This document shows positions 48,601 to 53,869 of a stretch of 64,000 bases of DNA, piece after piece (the first letter of the stretch is position 1; each line of letters opens with the position of its first letter). The stretch lies in contig NC_047064.1 of assembly GCF_902459465.1 (NCBI RefSeq), positions 4,738,762-4,802,761 on the forward strand. Direction: 5' to 3'. This DNA is from Asterias rubens. Lineage: Eukaryota; Echinodermata; Asteroidea; Forcipulatida; Asteriidae. Made by a program: the position numbers and the translations under genes. The notes under the pieces were generated by a model. It was not told where the DNA came from and did not search any database. It worked only from the letters and a program-made list of their open reading frames with translations.

Positions 48601-49686
48601 AGGTAAATTAGATACTATAGGCCTATTGTTTCATATCGAATGAAAAAGTGGTGACACCATACAGAAATTTTTCCTAAATTAAATAGCATTACTAACTCAA
48701 AAACTATTTTATTTGACAGACAATCATCTAATTAACTATAAAATAATAATAAATATTTTTAGTATAGCATCTTAACTCTTATTAAGAATAAGACTCAGTC
48801 TTACTTGGGAAGTTTACTTAGTTTAGGTCGTTAGGAAGTAGGGTCTACATCCAATTCCAAAATCTCAAAACGATGTGCAGACAGTTTTTACATATTAAAA
48901 TGTTCATCTTTAGTTTGTGTTTACCATGAGGCAACATCAACTATGCATGGTGTTAATAATTGTAGCTTGCTTTCCTTTGTTAGTTTTAATTTCAATTTCA
49001 ACCGTCCATGGATGTGTACACTTAACTGTATAGTTCAAATCAATGACCATGACCAACCATGCCATGTCAACTCTCAGTCGACTTTCCCTTTCATTTCATC
49101 TGCAAGATAGGCCGGAAAAGTTTCCGCATGGCGCCACCACTTTTTCATTCGATATGAAATAATATAGTATCTAATTTACCTCATTGATATATCCCTTTTT
49201 GTAAAAATGAGTGAAAAAGTGGTGGCGCCATACGGAAAGTTATCCGATAGGCCTACCATAAACTTTTAGTGAAATAAGTGAAAACTGGCGAATTGCCATA
49301 CATATTGTCTGTCATTTAAGAATATACATAACTATATACACACAAAATGAAAGTGGTGTGTACCGCATTTTTCTCAACCCTCTGTTCAACATTATTTTGT
49401 AAATTTTTTTTTAAATACTGACCAAACCCCCCTGGCAGAGTTTGGCCCGGTACCTAGAGATCTTGTTACTTATTAAGGCGGCCATTTATAGGAGGGCGGA
49501 TGGGCCAGACTAGCTAGGTCCGTAAACTTTTGAAGAAAAATAAATGCAGACCCCAAAAGTTGTATTTTACTGTCGATAGCAGTTTTAGTTTACACAGAGT
49601 ACAAAGTAGATAAGGAGACTCACCACATAAAGGATCAGTCCAAATAGCAAGCTTTTCCAAGCAGGTTCTCGCCGTAACGTGTCCAT
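21113..49686 (-). CDS. PDIA5: PDIA5-like protein disulfide isomerase with five CGHC thioredoxin domains
   Basis: Twenty-three coding exons on the - strand (listed separately) join with every codon phase preserved into 2319 nt, 772 aa plus stop. A signal peptide comes first (hydrophobic SLLFGLILYVFVLGL, about residues 12-26). A non-catalytic thioredoxin-fold domain follows (about 35-150), with the RTRNNVLVMFSK strand typical of PDIA5. Then come five thioredoxin domains with APWCGHC motifs; the CGHC residues are at 183-186, 305-308, 428-431, 560-563 and 685-688, and each domain has its cis-Pro (GFP or GYP). Acidic or Pro-rich linkers join the domains, and KEEL at the C-terminus is an ER retention signal also used by vertebrate PDIA5. 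The family oxidises and isomerises disulfides in ER cargo. Vertebrate PDIA5 is about 519 aa with three catalytic domains, so this protein has two extra. It runs head to head with ADAM10. Confidence 0.95.
21346..21512 (-). repeat. tRNA-derived SINE, family T
   Basis: Read on the - strand, it has an A-box-like TGGTAGTCTAGTTGGTAAGA and a B-box GTGGGTTCGAATCTC, then a body with ACTCGGGAAAGTACTGAGTA. The same body and head occur at 59400-59535 (+) and 31296-31680 (-, interrupted). Located in PDIA5 intron 22. Confidence 0.7.
21862..22115 (-). CDS. PDIA5: PDIA5 exon 22 (linker and most of domain 5)
   Basis: Residues 635-720. It encodes the Ala/Pro linker, LHWSDTPSEVNHLT, and the uninterrupted active site MFYAPWCGHCKLAKP. 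In domains 1-4 an intron splits the Trp codon here; in this exon it is absent. Donor GAAAGAG|GTGAGG. Confidence 0.95.
22727..22912. repeat. Inverted-repeat family F, copy 1
   Basis: Arms CTGCTTCATACTTCCAGCAA and AGGAAGTATGAACCGGGCTT face each other around ACGTCA and TTCGC motifs. Other copies are at 44393-44568 and 63381-63576. The left arm of this copy is diverged. Located in PDIA5 intron 21. Confidence 0.75.
22986..23051 (-). CDS. PDIA5: PDIA5 exon 21 (end of domain 4)
   Basis: Residues 613-635, NGVARDYVAGRSTDELVQFM followed by Q. The acceptor is TTAG|AAATGG and the donor CAAAA|GTAAGA. Its first two bases are AA, which matters if the preceding microexon is skipped. Confidence 0.93.
24063..24075 (-). 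CDS. PDIA5: PDIA5 exon 20, a 13-nt microexon
   Basis: TAAAGTACTTTAA lies between a good acceptor (GATTCACAG) and a good donor (GTAAGTATT). It supplies LKYFK, the residues expected after the cis-Pro loop and present in one uninterrupted exon in domain 2 (GFPTLKYF). Without it the reading frame fails. It is too short for ordinary gene finders. Confidence 0.9.
24241..24552. repeat. Imperfect inverted-repeat element
   Basis: GTTTCAGACAGGCGCTCCAG with AGTCGC at the left mirrors GCGACTCTGGAGTGACTGTC then TGAACCGGGTG at the right. Inner copies of GTCTGAAACAGTTAGGAGCG and GGTTTCAGACGTCGAACTTG also pair. Probably a decayed MITE. It is followed by a CpG-rich patch near 24600-24680. Confidence 0.5.
24859..24940 (-). 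CDS. PDIA5: PDIA5 exon 19 (middle of domain 4)
   Basis: Residues 582-609: SSGVIAAVDATVHKATAAKY and DIRGYPM with the cis-Pro. The donor is CCAATGT|GTAAGT, leaving one base (T) of the next codon. Confidence 0.94.
25184..25568. repeat. MITE family A copy
   Basis: From TTTAAGGGCAGTGGACACTA to CAATAGTGTCCAGTGTCTTTAA, with the inner palindrome TTTCGAGACCTCAGATTTAG / TGAGGTCTCGAAATC and the core TTGAGCTCAAATTTTCACAG. Complete at both ends. It lies in PDIA5 intron 18. Confidence 0.88.
25604..25671 (-). CDS. PDIA5: PDIA5 exon 18 (CGHC of domain 4)
   Basis: Residues 559-581, starting with the last two bases of Trp559, then CGHCKKMKPAYSEAATVLKE and GG. Acceptor CTTCAG|GG, donor GGG|GTGAGT. Confidence 0.95.
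25715..25800 (+). repeat. Fragment of family I
   Basis: GGATTTGAAACTTTGCATGG and GGTTTACTGTAACACAATAC followed by an inverted partner GTCACCGTAACCCTTTACTAT. 5' part of family I only. Confidence 0.5.
26232..26421 (-). CDS. PDIA5: PDIA5 exon 17 (end of domain 3, start of domain 4)
   Basis: Residues 496-559: EIDFVRFMMLLVNP, the linker PAIPEPPVVDFW, then NVVQLSDATFDDVI and ALVMFFAP. It ends with the first base of the Trp559 codon (phase 1). Confidence 0.95.
27259..27464 (-). CDS. PDIA5: PDIA5 exon 16 (most of domain 3)
   Basis: Residues 427-495: starts in Trp427, then CGHCKKAKPEFSAAAEQL, VAYVAVDCTE, the cis-Pro loop GVSGYPTIKYFMYG and YNGGRE. Domain 3 is uninterrupted from CGHC to GGRE, unlike domains 1, 2 and 4. 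Confidence 0.95.
27636..27855 (+). repeat. Two-copy direct repeat, unit ~112 bp
   Basis: CTTGAACGAAGAGAAATTAA with TTTTGAAACTGTTTTTAGGATG and CCCTACTCCAATGAGTTTCT is repeated at about 27755 with few changes. Noncoding, in PDIA5 intron 15. Confidence 0.8.
27990..28110 (-). repeat. Family I element, reverse orientation
   Basis: On the + strand: GACGATCAGAGCATACTGAT, GAGTTGAAACCAACAGTTCC and GGTGTTACCGCAAACCTTTC, the reverse complement of the family I order. Confidence 0.65.
28163..28302 (-). CDS. PDIA5: PDIA5 exon 15 (linker and start of domain 3)
   Basis: Residues 380-427: a run of seven prolines after PSQ, then EPKWSDEESNVLHLNGDNF, KKKKHSLVMFYAP and the first base of Trp427. The poly-Pro linker resembles the one in vertebrate PDIA5 before its last domain. 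Confidence 0.95.
28865..28930 (-). CDS. PDIA5: PDIA5 exon 14 (end of domain 2)
   Basis: Residues 358-380: NGEFAWDLNERTGEKIKEFM then Q and part of Asp. Acceptor TTACAG|TAATGG, donor CAAGA|GTAAGT. Confidence 0.94.
29170..29376 (-). repeat. tRNA-derived SINE, family S, reverse
   Basis: On the + strand the reverse B-box GGACTCGAACCCACG and reverse A-box AACCTCTCGGCCACAACACG are at the right. The body TTGTAAAGTGTCTTGCTTAA is at the left. Located in PDIA5 intron 13, just before exon 13. Confidence 0.75.
29418..29512 (-). CDS. PDIA5: PDIA5 exon 13 (middle of domain 2)
   Basis: Residues 327-358: KEGVLAAVDATLAKDLAKRF, EIKGFPTLKYF. Here the KYF strand lies in the same exon as the cis-Pro, unlike domain 4. 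Confidence 0.95.
30009..30076 (-). CDS. PDIA5: PDIA5 exon 12 (CGHC of domain 2)
   Basis: Residues 304-326: last two bases of Trp304, then CGHCKKMKPEYTVAAQELKD and EG. Exactly 68 nt, the same length as exons 8 and 18. Confidence 0.95.
30475..30612 (+). repeat. tRNA-derived SINE, family S, truncated
   Basis: CGTGTCGTGGCTGAGTGGTT, AGCAGAGTGTGGGTTTAGAA and CATGACACTATTGCCCTTTA match the head of the 19.4-kb copy; the body stops early. Confidence 0.65.
30658..30822. repeat. Inverted-repeat element with AGTTAGGACT ends
   Basis: GATTTCACAAAGAGTTAGGA at the left and its reverse form AGTTTTGTGAAATCGAC at the right, with several CTTAACTTAGGA / TCCTAAGTCC motifs. Related to the inner element of the 4.3-kb and 6.2-kb duplication. 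Confidence 0.75.
31055..31191 (-). CDS. PDIA5: PDIA5 exon 11 (linker and start of domain 2)
   Basis: Residues 258-304: PQPPKEPEQESQWSDEESEV, then HLLDDSFDSYI, VLVMFYAP and the first base of Trp304. Confidence 0.95.
31296..31680 (-). repeat. tRNA-derived SINE, family T, interrupted by element J
   Basis: Left part 31296-31394 matches the body of the 21.4-kb copy (CACCAATTTGTGTAAAGCAC, AAATTCAAACCCATGAC). Right part 31624-31680 matches its head (ACTAGACCACCATGATTGCC). A family J element lies between them. Confidence 0.7.
31395..31623. repeat. Inverted-repeat family J inserted in a SINE
   Basis: GGGCCCAATTTCATGGCTCT at the left and AGAGCCATGAAATTGGGCCC at the right are perfect inverted ends. 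The inner arms (GCTTACCG / GGTAAGC) also pair. Confidence 0.85.
31760..32138. repeat. MITE family B copy
   Basis: TTTAAAGGGAAGGTACAACT to GTGTACCTTCCCTTTAAA, with the inner palindrome GACTTCTAGCTAGAAGTC and core GGGCTCAATCGGTCATCGAA. In PDIA5 intron 10. Confidence 0.88.
32418..32486 (-). CDS. PDIA5: PDIA5 exon 10 (end of domain 1)
   Basis: Residues 235-258: EGQRKYDFGGERDKNGIVEW then MK. Acceptor CGACAG|GG, donor AAGAA|GTAAGA. Confidence 0.94.
33228..33319 (-). CDS. PDIA5: PDIA5 exon 9 (middle of domain 1)
   Basis: Residues 205-235: VLAGLDVDLPTNYEVRNAFN then ITGFPTILYFE with the cis-Pro. Donor TTTGA|GTAAGT. Confidence 0.95.
33711..34004. repeat. MITE family B copy, 3' truncated
   Basis: Starts TTAAAGGGAAGGTACACATT and keeps the GACTTCTGGCTAGAAGTC palindrome, but the right end is missing after GTTTTATACTGTTAACAGC. 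Confidence 0.8.
34796..35168. repeat. MITE family C copy (AAAGCCATTGGACACTTTCGG ends)
   Basis: GTTTAAAGCCATTGGACACT to CCGAAAGTGTATAATGGCTTTAAA. The core GTGAAAATTTAGGCTCAATC is shared with families A and B. The inner stem is ATTCTAGCTATCGAGAATTG. It ends about 30 bp before exon 8. A second copy runs off the window at 63840. Confidence 0.85.
35200..35267 (-). CDS. PDIA5: PDIA5 exon 8 (CGHC of domain 1)
   Basis: Residues 182-204: last two bases of Trp182, then CGHCKKMKPEFAGAATELKK and SA. 68 nt, like exons 12 and 18. Acceptor CTATCCAG|GG. Confidence 0.95.
35510..35625 (+). repeat. Family I element
   Basis: TTTGCGGGTACAACCATGTG, ACGGCTCTGAGAAGAGCCGG and GTGACGTTTTGAAAAGTATA then CTCTGCTCATCTTCAGGAGAA: a diverged copy with compensating changes in the AAGAACC/GGTTCTT-type stem (here GGCTCTGAGAAGAGCC). 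Confidence 0.55.
35771..35831 (-). CDS. PDIA5: PDIA5 exon 7 (start of domain 1)
   Basis: Residues 162-182: DLGKLLSKEKKPILVMFYAP and the first base of Trp182. Acceptor GTTTACAG|GATC, donor CCAT|GTAAGT. Confidence 0.95.
35936..36290 (-). repeat. Composite SINE: CACAGTTCACAATAACCG body plus tRNA-like head
   Basis: The left part (TTCTTATATAGCACAGTTCA, GGGAGTATGCAACC) matches the element at 11403-11600. The right part has GTAAAGTATCTTGCTCAAGG and a reverse tRNA head (GATTCGAACCCACACTCC ... TCTTAACCACTCAGCCATGA). Read on the - strand this is a full-length tRNA-headed element. Confidence 0.7.
36801..36953. repeat. Inverted-repeat family N, copy 1
   Basis: TATACCTTTTCGCAAATACC at the left, TTGGTATTTGCGATAAGGTC at the right. 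The inner arms AGGTGCATTGTGGTCTAGCT and CCCACAATGCACCTCATTCA pair. A second copy is at 55558-55716, and a fragment near 9409-9475. Confidence 0.8.
38830..38846 (+). repeat. Poly(C) tract
   Basis: A run of about 16 C within PDIA5 intron 6 (intron 39393-35832). Confidence 0.85.
38975..39060 (+). repeat. Dispersed element end (GAGAAAGACTCTGCTAGGGTCG)
   Basis: GAGAAAGACTCTGCTAGGGT then CGAAACGTCAGGC followed by a T-rich tail. The same module, diverged, is at 41056-41110. It looks like the 3' end of a retroelement; no coding part is present. Confidence 0.5.
39394..39486 (-). CDS. PDIA5: PDIA5 exon 6 (linker between b-type domain and domain 1)
   Basis: Residues 131-161: SLSYFLTNPSGEAPWEEDAS then SSDVKHIMSGK. 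The PWEEDA motif matches the corresponding linker of vertebrate PDIA5. Confidence 0.93.
39655..39683 (+). repeat. Poly(C) tract of ~28 bases
   Basis: The longest C run in the window, about 170 bp upstream of exon 6 in the sense of the PDIA5 gene. Confidence 0.9.
39763..39862 (-). repeat. tRNA-derived SINE, family S, fragment
   Basis: TCTTCACGATAAGTGTACTG then GGTTCTAGTCTGCTGACC and a reverse A-box CGCTTGACCGCTTGGCCACG. A shortened, diverged copy. Confidence 0.55.
41718..41763 (-). CDS. PDIA5: PDIA5 exon 5
   Basis: A 46-nt exon for residues 115-130: QDGEFNKDYDRRKNKK (Q split with exon 4). Acceptor TTTCCTTGAAG|GG, donor AAAAAG|GTACAA. It matches the YQDGxF segment of vertebrate PDIA5. Confidence 0.92.
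42052..42227. repeat. Element G, inserted in a tRNA-like sequence
   Basis: CAGGGCTGTATGGTTCGTTT to GAAATATCAGGCCTG with imperfect inverted ends. It contains GGCACCAAGGCA repeats and a GGAGGCAGTCGCC...GTTGCCTCC palindrome. Related copies are at 59793-59959 and 45451-45528. Confidence 0.75.
42228..42360. repeat. Two tRNA-like heads in opposite orientation
   Basis: Reverse: CCAAGCACTATACCAACTGAGCTACA (42246-42272). Forward: GCTGAGTTAGTAGAGCACCG with GGTTCAAATCCCACTCTAGT (about 42285-42350). Neither has a complete acceptor stem pairing that I can verify, so I call them SINE heads or tRNA pseudogenes. Confidence 0.5.
42478..42560 (+). repeat. 17-bp tandem repeat (TTCTGTGCTTACCATGG)x~5
   Basis: Almost perfect copies head to tail, within PDIA5 intron 4. 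The unit contains CTTACC, the reverse complement of a GGTAAG donor. It seems to have grown from a family J-like arm (GTGCTTAC). Confidence 0.9.
42683..42748 (-). CDS. PDIA5: PDIA5 exon 4
   Basis: Residues 93-115: DAKKLCKKLKVSPSNLVLKH then Y. It carries the second Cys of the b-type domain's DCSDAKKLC motif, which is also present in vertebrate PDIA5 (VDCGD...LC). Confidence 0.93.
42899..43287. repeat. MITE family D copy
   Basis: TTTAAAGGAAAATTACAGAA to ATTCTGTAACGTTCCTTTAAA. The core CTGTAGTAGTTTGAGCTCGA resembles families A-C. In PDIA5 intron 3. Confidence 0.7.
43968..44055 (-). CDS. PDIA5: PDIA5 exon 3
   Basis: Residues 64-93: ANDASSWMNVYGEVASEMKG then LATLLTVDCS. Acceptor TTTGACACAG|CC, donor TGCAG|GTACAG. 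Confidence 0.93.
44393..44568. repeat. Inverted-repeat family F, copy 2
   Basis: CGCCCGGTTCATACTTCCTG then CGAATGCGATACGAATG at the left, mirrored by CATTCGCATGAAGTATGAAC then CGGGCTT at the right. Confidence 0.85.
44871..44997 (-). CDS. PDIA5: PDIA5 exon 2
   Basis: Residues 22-64: FVLGLTDAKKAKLQDIMAVE, then DMKEFKKILRTRNNVLVMFS and KT. The RTRNNVLV stretch is diagnostic for PDIA5. Acceptor ATCTTATAG|TTC, donor ACAG|GTGAGT. Confidence 0.95.
45451..45528 (-). repeat. Truncated element G
   Basis: AATGCCTTGGTGCCCTTGCC, AACGAAGCATACAGGCCTG: one end of element G only. Confidence 0.6.
47490..47778. repeat. MITE family A copy with internal deletion
   Basis: TTAAAGACACTGGACACTGT to CCAATAGTGTCCACTGCCTTTAAA; the central palindrome with the GAGACCTCA motif is missing. 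In PDIA5 intron 1. Confidence 0.85.
48536..48675. repeat. Inverted-repeat family K, copy 1
   Basis: GGATAACTTTCCGTATGGCG with CAACCACTTTTTCACTCATT at the left, AATGAAAAAGTGGTGACACC then ATACAGAAATTTTTCC at the right. In PDIA5 intron 1. Confidence 0.85.
49110..49248. repeat. Inverted-repeat family K, copy 2 (opposite orientation)
   Basis: GGAAAAGTTTCCGCATGGCG at the left, GTGGCGCCATACGGAAAGTT then ATCC at the right. The middle (TAGTATCTAATTTACCTCAT) is the reverse complement of the middle of copy 1, 435 bp away. Confidence 0.85.
49624..49686 (-). CDS. PDIA5: PDIA5 exon 1 (first coding exon, signal peptide)
   Basis: Residues 1-21, MDTLRREPAWKSLLFGLILY and V. I chose the ATG at 49686 because A at -3 and G at +4 give a strong start context and a positive stretch precedes the hydrophobic core. 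A second in-frame ATG at 49707 would add MVPLLSS and cannot be excluded. Donor TATGTG|GTGAGT. Confidence 0.85.
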
Positions 49687-50114
49687 GCTTGAAAGAAGAG
49701 GTACCATCGGCGAGTGTTGTCGAGGTGAATTCTAAAAAGTAAGGTCAGAAAGAGATCCCCTAGTGTGCCACGTATCTTTTACGCATGTCCAATGGTCCAA
49801 CCACGTACAGTGAATAAAAGCCAAGCCCCCAAAACCAAGGGCAATCCAATCACACGTGTGTTATGCATGAAGTAGATAGGCATCCAGCAATCCTGCACTC
49901 GTAAATCACTGTATCTATTGTACGATAAGCCTGGGTACCTAACACTGTGGCTTCCGAGGCATGTCAACCTCGTCCTCATAAACTACTCAGCTATAGCGAT
50001 TGTGTGAATGAAGAAATATCGTGGGGTTGATGTTTAGCCTTCAACTAGCCAAAGCCGTACCTGACGGCCTGGGCTCAATTTATAAAAAGTAGCTGAGCAC
50101 AGAGCTAGGTTACC

Positions 50115-50349
50115 AGGGCCCAATTTCATAGAGCTGCTAAGTACAAAAGCTTGCTTAGCATGAAGTCTCTTCCTTGATAGAAACAGGATTATCAACCAAA
50201 TTTCCATTTGTTGCATATTGCTTGTTACTGGTATTCAGGTGTTGTTTGCTTATTCTGACAGTCATGAGGAAATTTTGTTGTTAATCTTGTTTTTATCAAC
50301 TCGGGAAGAAATTTCATGCTAAGCAAATGTTTGTGCTTAGCAGCTCTAT
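50115..50349. repeat. Inverted-repeat family J copy
   Basis: GGGCCCAATTTCATAGAGCT at the left, TTGTGCTTAGCAGCTCTATT at the right; the inner arms TTGATAGAAACAGGATTATC and TTAATCTTGTTTTTATCAAC pair. Confidence 0.8.
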
Positions 50350-50379
50350 TGATAGTGTAATGAAGTTGAAAGTGTAATG

Positions 50380-50567
50380 AAGTGACATAATTATAATTTT
50401 CGAGAAAGAAGTAATTTTTTACGAATTGATTTCGAGACCTCAGATTCTAAATCTGAGGTATCGAAATCAAGCATCTGAAAGCACACAACTTTGTGTGACC
50501 ATGGTTAAGGTTCCAAACGTTTTTCAAAGACTAACTCGACCGATCCAAGGCAACGTGTTCCTTTAAA
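50380..50567. repeat. MITE family A, partial copy
   Basis: Has TTCGAGAAAGAAGTAATTTT, the palindrome TTTCGAGACCTCAGATTCTA / CTGAGGTATCGAAATC and CATCTGAAAGCACACAACTT; the left end is missing and the right end reads GTTCCTTTAAA. Confidence 0.7.
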
Positions 50568-50846
50568 ACTTTGTTTTATCGAGTCATGTCTAACATTGAT
50601 TAGAGCACACCCTAACTAAAGTTGTTATTTTGGAAGACAAATATTTTGTCCATTCTTATCTCTACTAGTTTTCAATTAACCCTGTTAATATCAAAAGTAT
50701 AGGCGGTAGAGATTTCAGTTGTTTCTCCTTCTTTGTTTTTAATTAAAAGATGACGCTAGCAAAAGAGAGTTGTTCTCAGTTCTCGGGGGTGGGGGGGCAC
50801 TGAGAATCCGCATGCCACACAGGTGTCATTAATTAATTTTGTCGTT

Positions 50847-51204
50847 TAAAGGGTCTATGTAACTTTTTTAGGACAAAAAACACAATGCCCACAGATTTAC
50901 ACTAAACTTACACAGTTTGAAGATAATTATATTAGAAAGCTGCTGAAAATATTAGGTGCTGAGGTGCTGTGGTTTTTGGGAAATGAGTAAAACAATGTCA
51001 TGAAAATAATTTTCGTCTCATGAGACGAAAATTGTTTTAATCATTTACATTACATTACATTGTTTTACTCATTTCTCAAAAACTACAGCACATCAGTAAG
51101 TAATATTTGAAGGGAAGCTTTCCACTATCATTATCTTCAAAAAAATTAACCCTGTAAGTTTAACGTACATGTATGGACATTTTGAAAAGGTACCCAAATC
51201 CTTT
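50847..51204. repeat. MITE-like family E copy
   Basis: TTTAAAGGGTCTATGTAACT to TACCCAAATCCTTTAA with the central palindrome AATTTTCGTCTCATGAGACG then AAAATT. This is the best-kept copy of the family in the window. Confidence 0.8.
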
Positions 51205-52308
51205 AATAAAAATAATAAAAAAGTTCAGTTGGGTCAGAAGAGGGCGCTATTACTTAGACGAATTTCTCAGATCAGAGTCTCTCTCTCTCTCGCATTACTG
51301 ATAGAAAAGAGCAGAGACTTCCATTACGACAAAATCAAACAAAATGTGATATTCTGTATACTCTTTCGAATAAAAATGTGATAGATAGGGCTCGTCTGAT
51401 GGAAAGATAGTGTTACACAAATCAAATTAATTTGAGGTAAGGCGAAATTATCGTCTGAAGCTGTTCTAGAATTTTTGCGAGTGTGAGTGTAAACATAAAA
51501 TAAAACAACATTCTTCTCTGTGAATAATTACTGTAAAAGGCCCGTCCCAACAAATCAAGTTTGTCACAGCTTCATCTTTGGTCGTACACTATCGATTCAT
51601 ATTATTTTACAAAAATACTTTACATCTAGAGCAGTTGGTGAAGTTATCCAGCATTAGCACACTTTTAAAAATGTCCCCCATGTTTTTGACCACTTTTATA
51701 ATAATGATGAAGTGAAGCTCAAGTGTTGTACTGTGTAAAGCCAAACCCTCGGCACCAATCAATTCAACGGATGACACCACTTTTTGAAAGGGTGGGGGAC
51801 ACTGTTATGAAATAAATGCCCCCCTCAAAATAGTGGCCTATGATTTCACCACAGAGCATCTCGAATGCAAATAATGAACTATGAAGAACGCATTTTTTTT
51901 CAGGGGGCACCGGAGGGGGGGGGGGGGCATAGGGAATGGGTTTAACGGGGGGGGGGGTATGCTTTTAGTTTTAAATTGACATGTTGCAGGGGCTACATCC
52001 TTTTATGTGACATTTTGTGGCCGCTGTAGCAATCCCGATCGCGATCGTTCCCTATGATATCATTGCATTCCTGTTTTTCCTCTGTTCTTTTTATTGTGTT
52101 CTAATTTTTCAGAGGTGTATAAAAATGGGGGGAAAATATAAAGTCTTATAAAAGCTCATTCGGTCATCAGAGTCACGAAGGTAAAACCCCGTGTTTCGTG
52201 TTTTAACTAAAAACAACAAGTTCTTTGAACTCGTGGAATACAACTGCTAATTAATTTTAGTAAAAATAATTTCCACGCCGTTGCTCACGGACGATTTCGT
52301 GATTGAAA

Positions 52309-52640
52309 CTTAAAGACAGTGGACACTATTGGCAATTGTCAAAGACCAGTCTTCTCACTTGGTGTATATCAGCATATGCATAAAATAACAAAACTGTGAA
52401 AATTTGAGCTCGACTGGTCGTCGGAGTTGCGCGATAAAATATGAAAGAAGAAAAACAAACCTTGTCACACGAAGTTGTGTGCTTTTAGATGTTTGATTTC
52501 GAGACCTCAAATTCTAAACTTGAGGTCTCGAAATCAAATTCGTGGAAAATTACCTCTTTTTCGAAAACTATGTCACTAATTCAGAGGGAGCCGTTTCTCA
52601 CAATGTTTTGAGTAGTTACCAATAGTGTCCACTGCCTTTG
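52309..52640 (+). repeat. MITE family A copy (left of a joined pair)
   Basis: TTAAAGACAGTGGACACTAT to CAATAGTGTCCACTGCCTTT, complete, with the TTTCGAGACCTCAAATTCTA / CTTGAGGTCTCGAAATC palindrome. Its right end abuts the next copy. Confidence 0.88.
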
Positions 52641-53007
52641 AGGCAGTGGACACCATGGTTACTCAAAATAATTAATAGCATAAAACCTCACTTGGTAACG
52701 AGTAATGGGGAGAGGTTGATAGTATAAAACATTGTGAGAAACGGCACCCTCTGAAGTGCCATAGTTTTCGAGAAAGAAGTAATTTTCCATGAATTTGATT
52801 TTGAGACCTCAGATTTAGAACTTGAGGTCTCGAAATCAACCATCTAAACGCACACATGGGTGTTCTTTTCTTTCATTATTATCTCGCAAGTTCGATGACC
52901 GATTGAGCTCAAATTTTCACAGGTTTGTTATTTTATGCATATGTTGAGATACGCCAACTGTGAAAGCTAGTCTTTGGCAATTACCAATAGTGTCCACTGC
53001 CTTTAAA
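52641..53007 (-). repeat. MITE family A copy (right of a joined pair, opposite orientation)
   Basis: Begins GAGGCAGTGGACACCATGG and ends CAATAGTGTCCACTGCCTTTAAA. The core is inverted relative to the copy on its left. The junction TGCCTTTGAGGCA is palindromic. Confidence 0.88.
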
Positions 53008-53849
53008 TAATTTCATGTTAAAGTGGTTGGTACATTTATTTTGTCATCTCAACACAAAATAGGGCCCACAAAAACATTGTCTTGCCCGCGGAAGGGGGGT
53101 GTGTGTGGCATTACGGGGGACCCAAAAAACTTCTCCTCTTATCCCGCCGAAGTGTAGGGCCTATGACCCGCCCCTTTCGCAACTATAGGCCGCCACAGTA
53201 TGGGGTGTGATGGGCGCGGCATCATGGGCGAAGAATTTCCCTAGCGAGCCCCCATGATATATTATAAGAACTTTGTCATTGTCAGCATATTTCGTGCTTT
53301 GCCCGGGAAATGAAAAACACGGGCAAAAATTCTGATACTTAGTTGCTGCTCGTTCGAGATTGAGCTGAACATCAACCACGAGATGCACTTGACTCTTTTT
53401 TTATAAGCCTGTCTAATTCCACAGGACCCGGACTTTTCTGTTGACAAAACAATATCTAGCGTTACGTCCTGTGTACATGGTGTACTGTGTATGGACATAG
53501 TATGGGGCTACACTCTGCAAAAGCACGGGATAAACAAACCGTTATACTAATTGTTAAAAGCAACAGTTAACACTAAAGAGACTATCATGTAAAACATTAG
53601 AACTCTATTTGCAAAAAGGACAAATAAAGATATTTTTGCTACGGGAATTAACACGATTTCATAAAAATAATTTTTGAGTTGGAACCTCGTGTTTAAACAC
53701 AAGAGGAGCACCCCTATGACGTAGCGGTTACCTTGAATGTTGACTCACCCATGTCGAATTTTAGTAATGGCCTACGCCTAGAACATTTTTTACGGTGGCA
53801 AAGCAGTTATTTCTTTGTACTAAACATTTATTTTAAATTATTTTTTTAC

Positions 53850-53860
53850 TTCATTTTGTA
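53850..53860 (+). promoter_or_regulatory. Possible 3' splice site in front of the ADAM10 start codon
   Basis: TTTTTTTACTTCATTTTGTAG directly precedes AGAAAATCATG. A polypyrimidine stretch ending in TAG just 8 bases before the start codon suggests the coding part of exon 1 is preceded by a noncoding 5' exon further upstream. I cannot locate that exon. Confidence 0.45.
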
Positions 53861-53869
53861 GAGAAAATC

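Larger units (their letters stand above)
49708..53860. other. Region between the divergent PDIA5 and ADAM10 start codons
   Basis: About 4.2 kb separates the two start codons. It should contain both promoters and any 5' UTR exons, but I cannot place them: no clear TATA box or CpG island stands out. Much of it is occupied by J, A and E family elements (50115-50349, 50380-50567, 50847-51204, 52309-53007). The parts 51210-52300 and 53010-53850 show G-rich and A-rich runs and no recognisable coding. Confidence 0.55.
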
